This document shows, piece after piece, positions 8,281 through 16,400 of a stretch of 64,000 nt of DNA. Every line of letters begins with the position of its first letter. Within the stretch, counting starts at the first letter, position 1. The DNA is taken from NCBI RefSeq assembly GCF_001905665.1, contig NZ_LIVX01000001.1:496001-560000 (forward strand), written 5' to 3'. The position numbers and the translations under genes are program-made. Below the pieces are notes generated by a model. It was not told where the DNA came from, made no database searches, and saw only the letters and a list, made by a program, of their open reading frames with translations. Source of the DNA: Streptomyces sp. CB02261. Its GTDB lineage: Bacteria; Actinomycetota; Actinomycetes; Streptomycetales; Streptomycetaceae.

Positions 8281-9438
8281 ATGCGCGCCGTCCGCTTCTC
8301 CGTCGTCACCGCCGCCGCGACCGCGGCCGCTCTGACCGCCGTCACGGGCTGCACCGAGAAGAGCGACGCCAAGGCGGGGGACGGCGCGATCACCGTCGTC
8401 GCCAAGGACGACTCCTGCGAGGTGTCGCAGAAGCGGTTCCCGGCCGGCCACGTGAAGCTGGCCGTCGAGAACCGCGGCTCCAAGGTCACCGAGGTCTACG
8501 TCCTCTACCCGGACGACCGGATCGTCACCGAGCGCGAGAACATCGGCCCCAGCACCAAGGCCACCGTCACCGCCGAGATCAAGGCCGGTGCCTACGCGAT
8601 CGTCTGCAAGCCCGGCATGACCGGCGCGGGCATCCGGCAGGAGGTGGAGGTCACCGGCGCCGGCGCCGCCGGCCCGAAGCGCTCCCCCGAGATGGACGCA
8701 GCCGTCGCCGCCTACCGCCAGTACGTCCAGGCGCAGGCGGACGCGACCCTCCCCAAGGCGAAGGTCTTCACCGACGCCGTCCGCGCCGGTGACGTCGAGG
8801 CCGCGAAGAAGGCCTACGCCGAGTCCCGGATCGGCTGGGAGCGCACCGAGCCGGTCGCCGAGTCCTTCGGCGACATCGACCCCAAGGTCGACGTCCGCGA
8901 GGACGGCCTGGAAGCGGGCCAGGACCCGGCGAAGGACTGGACGGGCTGGCACCGCCTGGAGAAGGCGCTCTGGCAGGACAAGAAGATCGGCGCCGCCGAG
9001 AAGGCCCTCGCCGACACCCTGGACAAGGACCTCGCGGACTGGGTGAAGCGGGTCGGCAAGGCCGAGATCACCCCGACCTCCATGGCCAACGGCGCCAAGG
9101 AACTCCTGGACGAGGTCGCCACCGGCAAGGTCACCGGCGAGGAGGAGCGCTACTCGCACACCGACCTCGTCGACTTCAAGGCGAACGTCGAGGGCGCCCA
9201 CAAGTCCTTCGACCTGCTGAAGCCGGTCGCCTCGAAGAACGACCCGAAGCTCGTCGCCGAACTGGACAAGCAGTTCGCCGCCCTGAACGCGCTGCTCGAC
9301 AAGTACCGCACGGACAAGAGCGGCTACGTCTTCACCTCGTACGAGAAGGTCGGCAAGGCCGAGCGCAAGGAGCTGTCGGACGGCGTCAACGCGCTGGCCG
9401 AGCCGCTCTCCAAGCTCGCCGCCGCCGTCGTCAAGTAA
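8281..9438 (+). CDS. efeO: EfeO, iron-uptake lipoprotein (cupredoxin plus M75 domain)
   Basis: Extracytoplasmic component of the EfeUOB iron importer, 385 residues. The N-terminus is a lipoprotein signal with a lipobox AVTGC (Cys about 24). Residues 25-130 form the cupredoxin-like domain (CEVSQKRFPAGHVKLAVEN). Residues 135-385 form the peptidase-M75/imelysin domain with the metal motif GWHRLE near 222. The ATG follows TGGAG. It is first in the efeO-efeB-efeU operon (17 and 30 bases between genes) and sits behind two iron boxes. Confidence 0.96.
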   Translation: MRAVRFSVVTAAATAAALTAVTGCTEKSDAKAGDGAITVVAKDDSCEVSQKRFPAGHVKLAVENRGSKVTEVYVLYPDDRIVTERENIGPSTKATVTAEIKAGAYAIVCKPGMTGAGIRQEVEVTGAGAAGPKRSPEMDAAVAAYRQYVQAQADATLPKAKVFTDAVRAGDVEAAKKAYAESRIGWERTEPVAESFGDIDPKVDVREDGLEAGQDPAKDWTGWHRLEKALWQDKKIGAAEKALADTLDKDLADWVKRVGKAEITPTSMANGAKELLDEVATGKVTGEEERYSHTDLVDFKANVEGAHKSFDLLKPVASKNDPKLVAELDKQFAALNALLDKYRTDKSGYVFTSYEKVGKAERKELSDGVNALAEPLSKLAAAVVK

Positions 9439-9455
9439 GGGACGGGACCCCCGAC

Positions 9456-10787
9456 ATGAGCGAGCCCGCCGACGAGACCGCCGTGCCGGAGTCGCCCGCG
9501 CCGGAGCCGGCCGTGGCGGAGGCCGCCGCACCGGAGAACGCCGTGCCGGAGAGCGTCACGCCCTCCCGTCGTACGGTCATCGGCTGGGGTGGAGCCGGGC
9601 TCGCGCTCGGGGCCGCCGCGGCCGGTGGCGCCGCCCTGCTGGCCCGGGACAGCGCGGCCCCGGTCCCGGCCGGGGACAGCGGCGCGGCCGTGCCGTTCCA
9701 CGGCCCGCACCAGGCCGGCATCGCCACCCCCGTCCAGGACCGGCTGCACTTCGCCGCCTTCGACGTACGCACCGAGGACCGCGCCGAGCTGGTGCAACTC
9801 CTCAAGGACTGGACACGGGCCGCCGAGCGCATGACGGCCGGCGCCGAGGTCGGTGAGGGCGCCTACGGCGGACTGCCGGAGGCGCCGCCCGACGACACCG
9901 GCGAGGCCCTGGGCCTCAAGCCGTCCCGCCTCACCCTCACGATCGGCTTCGGCCCCACGCTCTTCGACGGGCGGTTCGGGCTGAAGGACAGGCGTCCCGG
10001 GGCCCTGGTGGAGCTGCCCAGGTTCCCGGGCGACAACCTGGATCCGGCGCGCAGCGGCGGCGACCTGTGCGTCCAGGCCTGCGCGGACGACCCGCAGGTC
10101 GCCGTGCACGCCATCCGGAACCTCGCGCGGATCGGCTTCGGCACGGTCGCGGTGCGCTGGTCGCAGCTGGGCTTCGGCAAGACCTCGTCGACGACCCCGG
10201 ACGCCCAGACCCCGCGCAACCTGTTCGGTTTCAAGGACGGCACCCGCAACATCGCGGGCACCGAGACCGAGCGGCTCGCCCGGCACGTGTGGGTGTCCGG
10301 CAAGGACGCCGAGGGCGGCGCGGCCTGGATGGACGGCGGCTCGTACCTCGTCGCCCGCCGCATCCGGATGAACATCGAGACCTGGGACCGTACGCCGCTC
10401 GCCGAGCAGGAGGACATCTTCGGCCGCGACAAGCGCGTGGGCGCCCCCGTCGGCAAGGCCGGGGAGCACGACGAGCCGTTCCTGAAGGCGATGAAGCCGG
10501 ACTCGCACGTCCGGCTCGCCCACCCCGACACCAACGGCGGGGCGACGCTCCTGCGGCGCGGCTACTCCTTCACCGACGGCACGGACGGGCTCGGGCGCCT
10601 GGAGGCGGGGCTGTTCTTCCTGGCGTACCAGAGGGACGTCCGCACCGGCTTCATCCCGGTGCAGACCTCGCTCGGCCGCGCCGACGCCCTCAACGAGTAC
10701 ATCCAGCACGTGGGTTCGGCGCTGTTCGCGATCCCGCCGGGCGTCCGGGACAAGGACGACTGGTGGGGCCGGGCGCTGTTCTCGTAG
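9456..10787 (+). CDS. efeB: EfeB, Dyp-type heme peroxidase / deferrochelatase
   Basis: Heme peroxidase of the EfeUOB system, proposed to oxidise ferrous iron or release iron from heme outside the membrane. 443 residues. A twin-arginine signal SRRTVIGWGGAGLALG begins at residue 37, after an unusually long Glu/Pro/Ala-rich leader. The Dyp signature GFKDGTRN is near residue 258, and the C-terminal half holds the region expected to provide the proximal His. It lies between efeO and efeU in the iron-boxed operon. The 36-residue PEPA-like leader before the Tat motif is longer than in most homologues. Confidence 0.95.
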   Translation: MSEPADETAVPESPAPEPAVAEAAAPENAVPESVTPSRRTVIGWGGAGLALGAAAAGGAALLARDSAAPVPAGDSGAAVPFHGPHQAGIATPVQDRLHFAAFDVRTEDRAELVQLLKDWTRAAERMTAGAEVGEGAYGGLPEAPPDDTGEALGLKPSRLTLTIGFGPTLFDGRFGLKDRRPGALVELPRFPGDNLDPARSGGDLCVQACADDPQVAVHAIRNLARIGFGTVAVRWSQLGFGKTSSTTPDAQTPRNLFGFKDGTRNIAGTETERLARHVWVSGKDAEGGAAWMDGGSYLVARRIRMNIETWDRTPLAEQEDIFGRDKRVGAPVGKAGEHDEPFLKAMKPDSHVRLAHPDTNGGATLLRRGYSFTDGTDGLGRLEAGLFFLAYQRDVRTGFIPVQTSLGRADALNEYIQHVGSALFAIPPGVRDKDDWWGRALFS

Positions 10788-10817
10788 CTCTTCACGGATC
10801 CCAGGGAGGGAGCCGAC

Positions 10818-11696
10818 GTGTTCGGCAACTATCTGATCGGCCTGCGCGAGGGCCTCGAGGCCAGTCTGGTCGTCTGCATCCTCATCGCGTACCTGGTGAA
10901 GACCGGGCGCCGGGACGCGCTCCGGCCGATCTGGACCGGCATCGGCGTGGCCGTCGGCGTCGCCCTGGCCTTCGGCGCCGGTCTCGAGTTCGGCTCCCAG
11001 GAGCTGACCTTCGAGGCGCAGGAGCTGCTCGGCGGTTCGCTGTCGGTCGTCGCGGTGGTCCTGGTGACCTGGATGGTGTTCTGGATGCGGCGCACGGCCC
11101 GGCACCTGAGGGCGGAGCTGCACGGCAGGCTGGACGAGGCCCTGCGGATGGGGACGGGCGCCCTGGTCGCCACCGCCTTCCTCGCGGTGGGCCGGGAGGG
11201 CCTGGAGACGGCGCTGTTCGTGTGGGCGTCGGTCCGGGCCTCGTCCGACGGCACGTACGCGCCGCTGACCGGGGTCCTGCTCGGTCTGCTCACCGCGGTG
11301 CTGCTCGGCTGGCTGTTCTACCGGGGGGCGCTGAGGATCGACCTGGCGAGGTTCTTCACCTGGACCGGCGGGATGCTGGTCGTGGTGGCGGCGGGCGTCC
11401 TCGCGTACGGCGTGCACGACCTCCAGGAGGCCCGCTTCCTCGGCGGCCTCGCGGACAAGGCCTTCGACGTCTCGGCGACGATCCCGCCGGACAGCTGGTA
11501 CGGCACCCTCCTCAAGGGCGTCTTCAACTTCCAGCCGAACCCGACGGTGCTTCAGGTCACGGTGTGGGCGCTGTATCTGGTCCCGACGCTCGCGCTGTTC
11601 CTCGCCCCGATAGGGTCGGGTCCGTCCGTGCGGGTGAAGAAGCAGAAGGCGACCGATGAGAAGGCTGAGGCTGAGGCGAACGCCGAGACCGCTTGA
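10818..11696 (+). CDS. efeU: EfeU, FTR1-family iron permease
   Basis: Membrane channel of the EfeUOB importer, 292 residues with about seven helices. The two iron-binding REGLE motifs are at residues 10-14 (LREGLEASL) and about 126-130 (GREGLETALF), both essential in the family. GTG 10818 follows GGGAGG. The C-terminal tail is Lys/Glu-rich (KKQKATDEKAEAEANAETA), and its DNA encodes the overlapping start of the next gene. Cytoplasmic-membrane location is certain from composition. Confidence 0.96.
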   Translation: MFGNYLIGLREGLEASLVVCILIAYLVKTGRRDALRPIWTGIGVAVGVALAFGAGLEFGSQELTFEAQELLGGSLSVVAVVLVTWMVFWMRRTARHLRAELHGRLDEALRMGTGALVATAFLAVGREGLETALFVWASVRASSDGTYAPLTGVLLGLLTAVLLGWLFYRGALRIDLARFFTWTGGMLVVVAAGVLAYGVHDLQEARFLGGLADKAFDVSATIPPDSWYGTLLKGVFNFQPNPTVLQVTVWALYLVPTLALFLAPIGSGPSVRVKKQKATDEKAEAEANAETA

Positions 11697-12690
11697 GCGG
11701 CTGTCGGCACGGCCGGCGAGGCTCCTCGCGGCCACGGCGGCGGCGACCGTCCTGGCGCTGACGGCGAGCGGCTGCGTGACGGTGCACGGCGAACTCGCCC
11801 TGCTGCCGCCGGCGACGGAGGCCGAGGCGGCGCAGGCCCTCGCGGACTTCACGAGCGCCTACAACCGGGCCGACAAGGCCCACGACCCGGCCCTGGACGC
11901 CGCCAGGGTCACGGGTCCGCTGGGGGAGATCAACCAGGCGGGTCTGCGCGCACGCGCGATCACCACCCCCGGGGGCAACCCGGACCACAAGCCCCTCGAA
12001 CTGACGGACGCGCGCTTCGTCCTGCCCCGGAAGGCGGGCTGGCCGCGCTGGTTCCTCGCGGACACCGACCCCAACCGGGACGACGACGAGGGCGCGGGTG
12101 ACCAGCGCTGGCTCCTCGTCTTCGTCCGCAACGGACCGCAGCAGCTGTGGGAGGTCGCGCATCTGGTGGTCCTCGGCCCGTCGGCGGTACCGGAGTTCGC
12201 CGAGGAGGACGGGTACGCGGTGCCGGTCGCCGCGGACGCCGGGGCCCTCGCGGTCGCGCCCGCGGACCTCGGCGAGCGGTACGTCTCGTATCTGAAGGAC
12301 GGGCAGCCGGAGACGTTCGCGGCGGGGCCGCACACCTCGCAGTGGCGGGAGCAGCGGCAGAAGTCGGCCAAGCGGCCGGGACTCGCCACGCAGTACCTCG
12401 ACCGGTCCGCGAACCAGGGCGATTTCGCGCCGCTCGGGCTGCGGACGAAGGACGGTGGCGCGTTCGTCTTCTTCGCCACCCGGTTCTTCGAGCGGCAGAC
12501 GGCGGCGCCGGGCTACCGGCCCAAGGTCGACCCCGGCGTCAAGGCGCTGCTGACCGGCGAGGTCAAGAACACGGTCACCCGGGAGTGGGTGTCGAACCAG
12601 GTGGCCCTGGTGCCGCCGGCCGGCGCGGCCGGCGACGGCGTCACGATCACGGGCCGGCTCCAGGGCGTGGTCGGCGCACAGGGCTCGTAG
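11656..12690 (+). CDS. Putative lipoprotein, last gene of the efe operon
   Basis: 344 residues. A long basic N-terminus (RRLRLRRTPRPLERLSARPARLL) precedes a hydrophobic stretch and a lipobox LTASGC (Cys about 37), so it is probably a lipid-anchored extracytoplasmic protein. The rest is soluble, with WLLVFVRN, LWEVAHLVVL and a C-terminal beta segment. The start overlaps efeU by 41 bases in another frame, which suggests translational coupling and places it in the iron operon. I do not recognise the family. A role in iron uptake is inferred from position only. Confidence 0.75.
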   Translation: MRRLRLRRTPRPLERLSARPARLLAATAAATVLALTASGCVTVHGELALLPPATEAEAAQALADFTSAYNRADKAHDPALDAARVTGPLGEINQAGLRARAITTPGGNPDHKPLELTDARFVLPRKAGWPRWFLADTDPNRDDDEGAGDQRWLLVFVRNGPQQLWEVAHLVVLGPSAVPEFAEEDGYAVPVAADAGALAVAPADLGERYVSYLKDGQPETFAAGPHTSQWREQRQKSAKRPGLATQYLDRSANQGDFAPLGLRTKDGGAFVFFATRFFERQTAAPGYRPKVDPGVKALLTGEVKNTVTREWVSNQVALVPPAGAAGDGVTITGRLQGVVGAQGS

Positions 12691-12740
12691 CGCACGAGCC
12701 GCGGGAGTCGGCCGCCCGGCGCGCGCCTTCGGGCGGGCAC

Positions 12741-12880
12741 GCGCGGCCGATCAGCGGGTCCGCCGGCCCATACGCGGGCGCGGGCGGCCGGTCGATCAGC
12801 GGGTCCGCCGGTACGTGGGCGGGCACGCGGGGCCGGTCAGCGGGTACGCCGGTCCATGCGCGGCCGGTCAGCGGGTGAGC
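12741..12880. repeat. Four-copy tandem array that includes the 3' end of the next gene
   Basis: The core CGGNCNATCAGCGGGT/CGGTCAGCGGGT recurs with its TCA at 12751, 12796, 12837 and 12868 (spacings 45, 41, 31), each followed by (C/A)CGCCGG-like sequence except the last. The last copy is the Leu-Thr-Arg-stop end of the minus-strand gene. In all four copies the TGA trinucleotide is kept on the minus strand. Confidence 0.75.
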
Positions 12881-13647
12881 GGCCAGGCGATCTCGTGGGC
12901 CGGGTGCTCCCCGTCGCCGTCCGCCTGGCGCTCGGCCACGTGGCGCGCGCAGACGTCCTGGAGGGTCTCCAGGAGGTTCAGCGGGTCGGGCAGGGGGTGC
13001 TCGGGGCCGCGGAGCCAGGAGACGACCGGGTGGGCGCTCTCGTCGCCGGGGAGGCGGGCGGGCGGTACGAGGACGTAGCTGCCGCGGCAGTGCCAGCGGA
13101 GCCCCGGGTGCTCGTCCATGGTCTCGGGGTGGCAGTCGAGCTCACACGGCCACCACTCGTCCTCGTCCTCGGGGGTGCCACGGGTGGCGGTGAAGAAGAG
13201 CATCCGCCCGGCCTGGGGGTCGGCGTCGGCGGACTCGGCGACCGGCCCGACCTCGACGCCCTCGGCGAGGAGACGGTCGAGGGCGGCGCGGCCGGCGGCC
13301 AGCGGTACGTCGAGGACGTCGTGGACCATGCCGGTGGCGGTGATGAAGTTCGCCTCCGGCGCGTTCCGCGCCCAGCGCTCGATCTGGGCGCGGTCGGTGG
13401 TCGACTGGGTCTGCCAGGCGAAGGAGACGGGGTGCCGGCCGGGGGTGGGACAGCCGATCCGCTCACAGGAACAGCTGTAGCCGACGGGATACGCGGCGGG
13501 GGCGAGGGGCAGCCCGGCGGCGGCGGTGGCCAGGAGCAGCTTCTCGCGGTCGTTCTCGTCTTCGGCCGCGGTGCGTTTGGGGCGCCTGCGCAGCCACTGT
13601 GCGAGTTTGCTCTCCGTGCCGCGGTAGCGGCCGATGCCGTCGCCCAT
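12868..13647 (-). CDS. Bifunctional DNA primase/polymerase (prim-pol)-like protein
   Basis: 259 residues resembling the N-terminal prim-pol domain seen in plasmid and phage primases, but a chromosomal single-domain form that is widespread in Streptomyces. Motifs are YSCSCERIGCPTPGRHPVSF (paired Cys and the usual prim-pol start), ANFITATGMVHDVLDVPLAAG, where an acidic catalytic pair would normally lie (here DVLDVP), and RWHCRGSYVLVPP. Because the catalytic Asp-hydrophobic-Asp is altered, it may be an inactive or repurposed version. No replication genes adjoin. Its 3' end is repeated four times downstream. Confidence 0.78.
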   Translation of the reverse strand: MGDGIGRYRGTESKLAQWLRRRPKRTAAEDENDREKLLLATAAAGLPLAPAAYPVGYSCSCERIGCPTPGRHPVSFAWQTQSTTDRAQIERWARNAPEANFITATGMVHDVLDVPLAAGRAALDRLLAEGVEVGPVAESADADPQAGRMLFFTATRGTPEDEDEWWPCELDCHPETMDEHPGLRWHCRGSYVLVPPARLPGDESAHPVVSWLRGPEHPLPDPLNLLETLQDVCARHVAERQADGDGEHPAHEIAWPLTR

Positions 13648-13750
13648 CTATCCCCTCACACCTCATGCTCGCCCGTTCGGCTCTTCCCATGGTCCCACCA
13701 TCCTGCGCCTCGGGTGACCGGAGTGCGGAACCGGGGTGCCCCTCGGTGCC

Positions 13751-14374
13751 TCAGGGGCGTCTCGGGGCGAGGCCGCGCAGGGCGAGGTCGACGAGGGTGT
13801 CGGCGTAGGCGTGGGTGAGGGGCAGGGTGCGGTGGATCCACCGGTGGTGGAGGGGGCCGACCAGCAGTTCGAGGGCGGTGCGGGGGTCGATGTCCGGGTC
13901 GACGTCACCGGCGGCCTGGGCGGCCTCGATACGGCGGGCGTAGTACTGGAGCTGGGGTTCGAGGAGCGCGGCGGTGAAGCGGGCGCCGAGCTCGGGGTCG
14001 ACGACCCCCTCGGCGGCGAGGGCGCGGGTGGGGCCGTCGACGGCGGGGTCGTTCAGCTCGTCGACGGTGGCGCGCAGGACGAGCTTGAGGTCGGCGGCGA
14101 GGTCGCCGGTGTCGGGGATCCCGCTGTCGGGGTCGCCGCCCTGGGCTTCGGCGGTGCGGGTCTGGAGGTCGAGGAAGGCGTCGAGGAGGACGGCCGCCTT
14201 GGAGGGCCACCAGCGGTAGATGGTCTGCTTGCCGACGCCGGCGCGGGCGGCGATGCCCTCGATGGTGGTCTTCGCGTAGCCGGTCTCGGTGACGAGGGCG
14301 AGGGCGGCGTCGAAGATGGCGCGGCGGGAGCGTTCGCTGCGGCGGGAGGCGTCGGGGGCCTTGGTCTCGGACAT
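13751..14374 (-). CDS. TetR/AcrR-family transcriptional repressor
   Basis: 207 residues. Residues 14-62 hold the TetR helix-turn-helix: RRAIFDAALALVTETGYAKT, then IEGIAARAGVGKQTIYRWWPSKAAVL. The C-terminal domain (NDPAVDGPTRALAAEGVVDPELGARF, LLVGPLHHRWIHRTLPL) is of the TetR_C type common in efflux-controlling members. The ATG at 14374 faces the DDAH gene, and a perfect 17-base dyad lies between them at 14395-14411, so self-regulation and control of DDAH are likely. Ligand unknown. Confidence 0.9.
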   Translation of the reverse strand: MSETKAPDASRRSERSRRAIFDAALALVTETGYAKTTIEGIAARAGVGKQTIYRWWPSKAAVLLDAFLDLQTRTAEAQGGDPDSGIPDTGDLAADLKLVLRATVDELNDPAVDGPTRALAAEGVVDPELGARFTAALLEPQLQYYARRIEAAQAAGDVDPDIDPRTALELLVGPLHHRWIHRTLPLTHAYADTLVDLALRGLAPRRP

Positions 14375-14394
14375 GCGCCCAATCTAACAGCCAG

Positions 14395-14411
14395 CGAGAC
14401 GTCACGTCTCG
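14395..14411. promoter_or_regulatory. Perfect dyad, likely TetR operator
   Basis: CGAGACGTCACGTCTCG has 8-base perfect arms about one central C. It lies 21 bases before the tetR start and 119 bases before the DDAH start, the expected place for a self-regulating repressor. Confidence 0.8.
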
Positions 14412-14529
14412 TCTGAGGTGGCTGATTCCGAACCACCCGAACGGTCCACAGCGTGCGGGGCTCCGAAGGCGGACCATGGGGTCCACCGTTCTTCGGTTCT
14501 TCCGCCCACCCGTCCGTGAGGAGCCCTCA

Positions 14530-15360
14530 TTGCGCCCCACTCCGCGCTCGTCCTCGCCCCGCCGTTACCTGATGTGCCCACCCGCGCACTTCACGGTGAC
14601 GTACTCCATCAACCCGTGGATGGACCCCACGAAACCGGTCGACCTGCCGCTCGCCCTCGCCCAGTGGGAGGACCTGCGCGACCGCTACCGCGCGCTCGGC
14701 CACACCGTCGAGCTGCTCACCCCCGACCCGGCGCTGCCGGACATGGTCTTCGCGGCGAACGGCGCCACAGTCGTCGAGGGCCGGGTCCTCGGCGCGCGGT
14801 TCGCCCACGCGGAGCGCGCGGCCGAGGCCGAGGCGCACCTGGCCTGGTTCCGCGGGAACGGCTGGGCGGACGAGGACGTGCGGGCCCCGGAGCACGTGAA
14901 CGAGGGCGAGGGCGACTTCGCCGTCACCGCCTCCTGGATCCTCGCCGGGCGCGGTTTCCGCTCCAGCCCGCTCTCCCACGACGAGGCGCAGGAGTTCTTC
15001 GGCCGCCCGGTGATCGGCCTCGAACTGGTGGACCCGCGCTACTACCACCTGGACACCGCGCTGTGCGTCCTGGACGACGCCGGCGACGAGGTCATGTACT
15101 ACCCGGACGCCTTCTCGCCCGGCAGCCGTCGCGTCCTCGCCCGGCTCTTCCCCGACGCCCTGATCGCGACGGCCGAGGACGCGGCGGCCCTCGGTCTGAA
15201 CGCGGTGAGCGACGGGCGTCACGTGCTGCTGCCGCAGGCGGCGGTGGGTCTCTACGAGCCGCTGCGCCGTCGCGGCTTCGAGCCGATCGGCATGGACCTG
15301 GGCGAGCTCCTCAAGGGCGGCGGCAGCGTGAAGTGCTGCACCCAGGAGCTGCGGCCCTAG
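14530..15360 (+). CDS. Dimethylarginine dimethylaminohydrolase-like amidinotransferase-fold hydrolase
   Basis: Hydrolyses methylated arginine to citrulline plus an amine, or a related guanidine; cytosolic, 276 residues. Visible features are the start RRYLMCPPAHFTVTYSINPW, the substrate-binding PDMVFAANGATVV, the catalytic region EGEGDF, a His in YYHLDTALCVLD, and the C-terminal nucleophile region GSVKCCTQELRP (Cys 269/270; by analogy with DDAH the second Cys is catalytic). The TTG at 14530 is preceded by GAGGAG; an ATG 18 codons upstream lacks a ribosome site and conserved sequence. Control by the divergent TetR is likely. Confidence 0.9.
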   Translation: MRPTPRSSSPRRYLMCPPAHFTVTYSINPWMDPTKPVDLPLALAQWEDLRDRYRALGHTVELLTPDPALPDMVFAANGATVVEGRVLGARFAHAERAAEAEAHLAWFRGNGWADEDVRAPEHVNEGEGDFAVTASWILAGRGFRSSPLSHDEAQEFFGRPVIGLELVDPRYYHLDTALCVLDDAGDEVMYYPDAFSPGSRRVLARLFPDALIATAEDAAALGLNAVSDGRHVLLPQAAVGLYEPLRRRGFEPIGMDLGELLKGGGSVKCCTQELRP

Positions 15361-15369
15361 GCCGGGTCC

Positions 15370-15412
15370 GGAAAGTACCTCCGCCAGCCTGGAAAGGACC
15401 GCCGTCAGGCCT
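15370..15412. repeat. 21/22-bp imperfect tandem duplication over a gene end
   Basis: 15370-15390 and 15391-15412 agree at 18 of 22 positions (GGAAAGnACCnCCGnCAG(G)CCT). The right copy contains the last codons and stop (Gln-Ala-stop) of the Rsm22-like gene; the left copy has lost the stop. Confidence 0.65.
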
Positions 15413-16391
15413 GAGCGTCCGCCGGCGGCCAGGAGTCGCCCCACTCGGCGTCGCGGGCCTGCTTGTACAGGGGCCCGTGGCGCTTGGTGACCGTCTCGCG
15501 GGCGAGCCCGTCGGGTCCGCAGAGGTCGAGGAGGACCAGACCCTTGCGGATCTGCGGCCGGCGGGTGACGCGGGAGACCGCCGGGGTCGCCGGCTCCCTG
15601 GTCGCCGCCACGTAGCTGTACTTCTCGTCCTCGTACGGCAGCGAGCCGCCCTTCACCTGCCGGTGCAGCGAGGAGCGGCTCACCCGGGCCGAGAAGTGGC
15701 ACCAGTCCGTGCCCGGCGCGATCGGGCAGGCCCCGCTGTGGGGGCAGGGCGCGGCGACGGTGAACCCGGCGTCGATCAGGAGGGTGCGGGCGGCGATGAT
15801 CCGCTCGTAGCCGTCGGGGGTGCCGGGCTCCACGATCACCACCGTCCGCGCGGCGCGCGCCGCCTCGGTCACGAGGGCCGCCCGGTCGGCCTCGGTGAGC
15901 TCCTTGAGCACGTACGAGACGGTGACGAGGTCGGTGTCCGCGAGCCGCAGCGCGCCGCCGATCCTGGCCGTGCGCCACTCGGCGTCCAGGGTCCCGCCGG
16001 CGAGCTCGCGTCCGAGCGCGAGGGCCGGCTCGGCCCAGTCGAGGACCAGGGTGCGGGGCGGCCGCTCCTCCCAGGCCTCGGCGACGGCCCAGCTCGCCGC
16101 GCCCGTACCGCCGCCGACGTCGGTGTGGGTACGCGGCTCCCAGTCGGGCGCGGCCTCGCGCAGGGCGCCGAGGGCGCCCCGTACCGCCTCGAAGGTCGCC
16201 GGCATCCGGTACGCGGCGTACGCGGCGACGTCGGAGCGGTCGCGCAGCACGGGGGCGTCCGTCGGGGTGGTGCCCCGGTAGTTGGCGATCAGCCGCTCGA
16301 CGGCCTGCGCGGCCCGGGTGGGCGGCAGCCCGTCGAGGAGCCCGGCGAGGGCGGCGCGCAGCGAGTCGGCGGAGGGGAGCGAGGCGTTCAC
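15405..16391 (-). CDS. Rsm22-family methyltransferase-like protein
   Basis: 328 residues of the small-ribosomal-subunit Rsm22 type. A SAM-binding fold begins at HTDVGGGTGAASWAVAEA (about 90), followed by TLVLDWAEPALALGREL and LVTVSYVLKELTEADR. A Cys cluster CPHSGACPIAPGTDWCHF (about 220) is the hallmark of the family and is thought to bind an Fe-S cluster in mitochondrial members. The C-terminal part is basic and RNA-binding-like (RRPQIRKGLVLLDLCGPDGLARETVTKRHG). The bacterial role is uncertain; ribosome assembly or rRNA binding is inferred. It starts 14 bases... upstream of nothing conserved; the ATG at 16391 fits the first helix. Confidence 0.85.
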   Translation of the reverse strand: MNASLPSADSLRAALAGLLDGLPPTRAAQAVERLIANYRGTTPTDAPVLRDRSDVAAYAAYRMPATFEAVRGALGALREAAPDWEPRTHTDVGGGTGAASWAVAEAWEERPPRTLVLDWAEPALALGRELAGGTLDAEWRTARIGGALRLADTDLVTVSYVLKELTEADRAALVTEAARAARTVVIVEPGTPDGYERIIAARTLLIDAGFTVAAPCPHSGACPIAPGTDWCHFSARVSRSSLHRQVKGGSLPYEDEKYSYVAATREPATPAVSRVTRRPQIRKGLVLLDLCGPDGLARETVTKRHGPLYKQARDAEWGDSWPPADAQA

Positions 16392-16400
16392 CGAGACAGT

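Noticed and set aside
9324..11852. 842-codon open frame opposite efeO-efeB-efeU
   Set aside because: The sense strand carries secure EfeOBU motifs; the antisense product is low-complexity Arg/Glu/Gly.
12868..13647. Sign of an integrated plasmid or phage (primase-like gene)
   Set aside because: No integrase, attachment site, tRNA or replication genes are nearby and composition matches the surroundings; this single-domain form is common on Streptomyces chromosomes.
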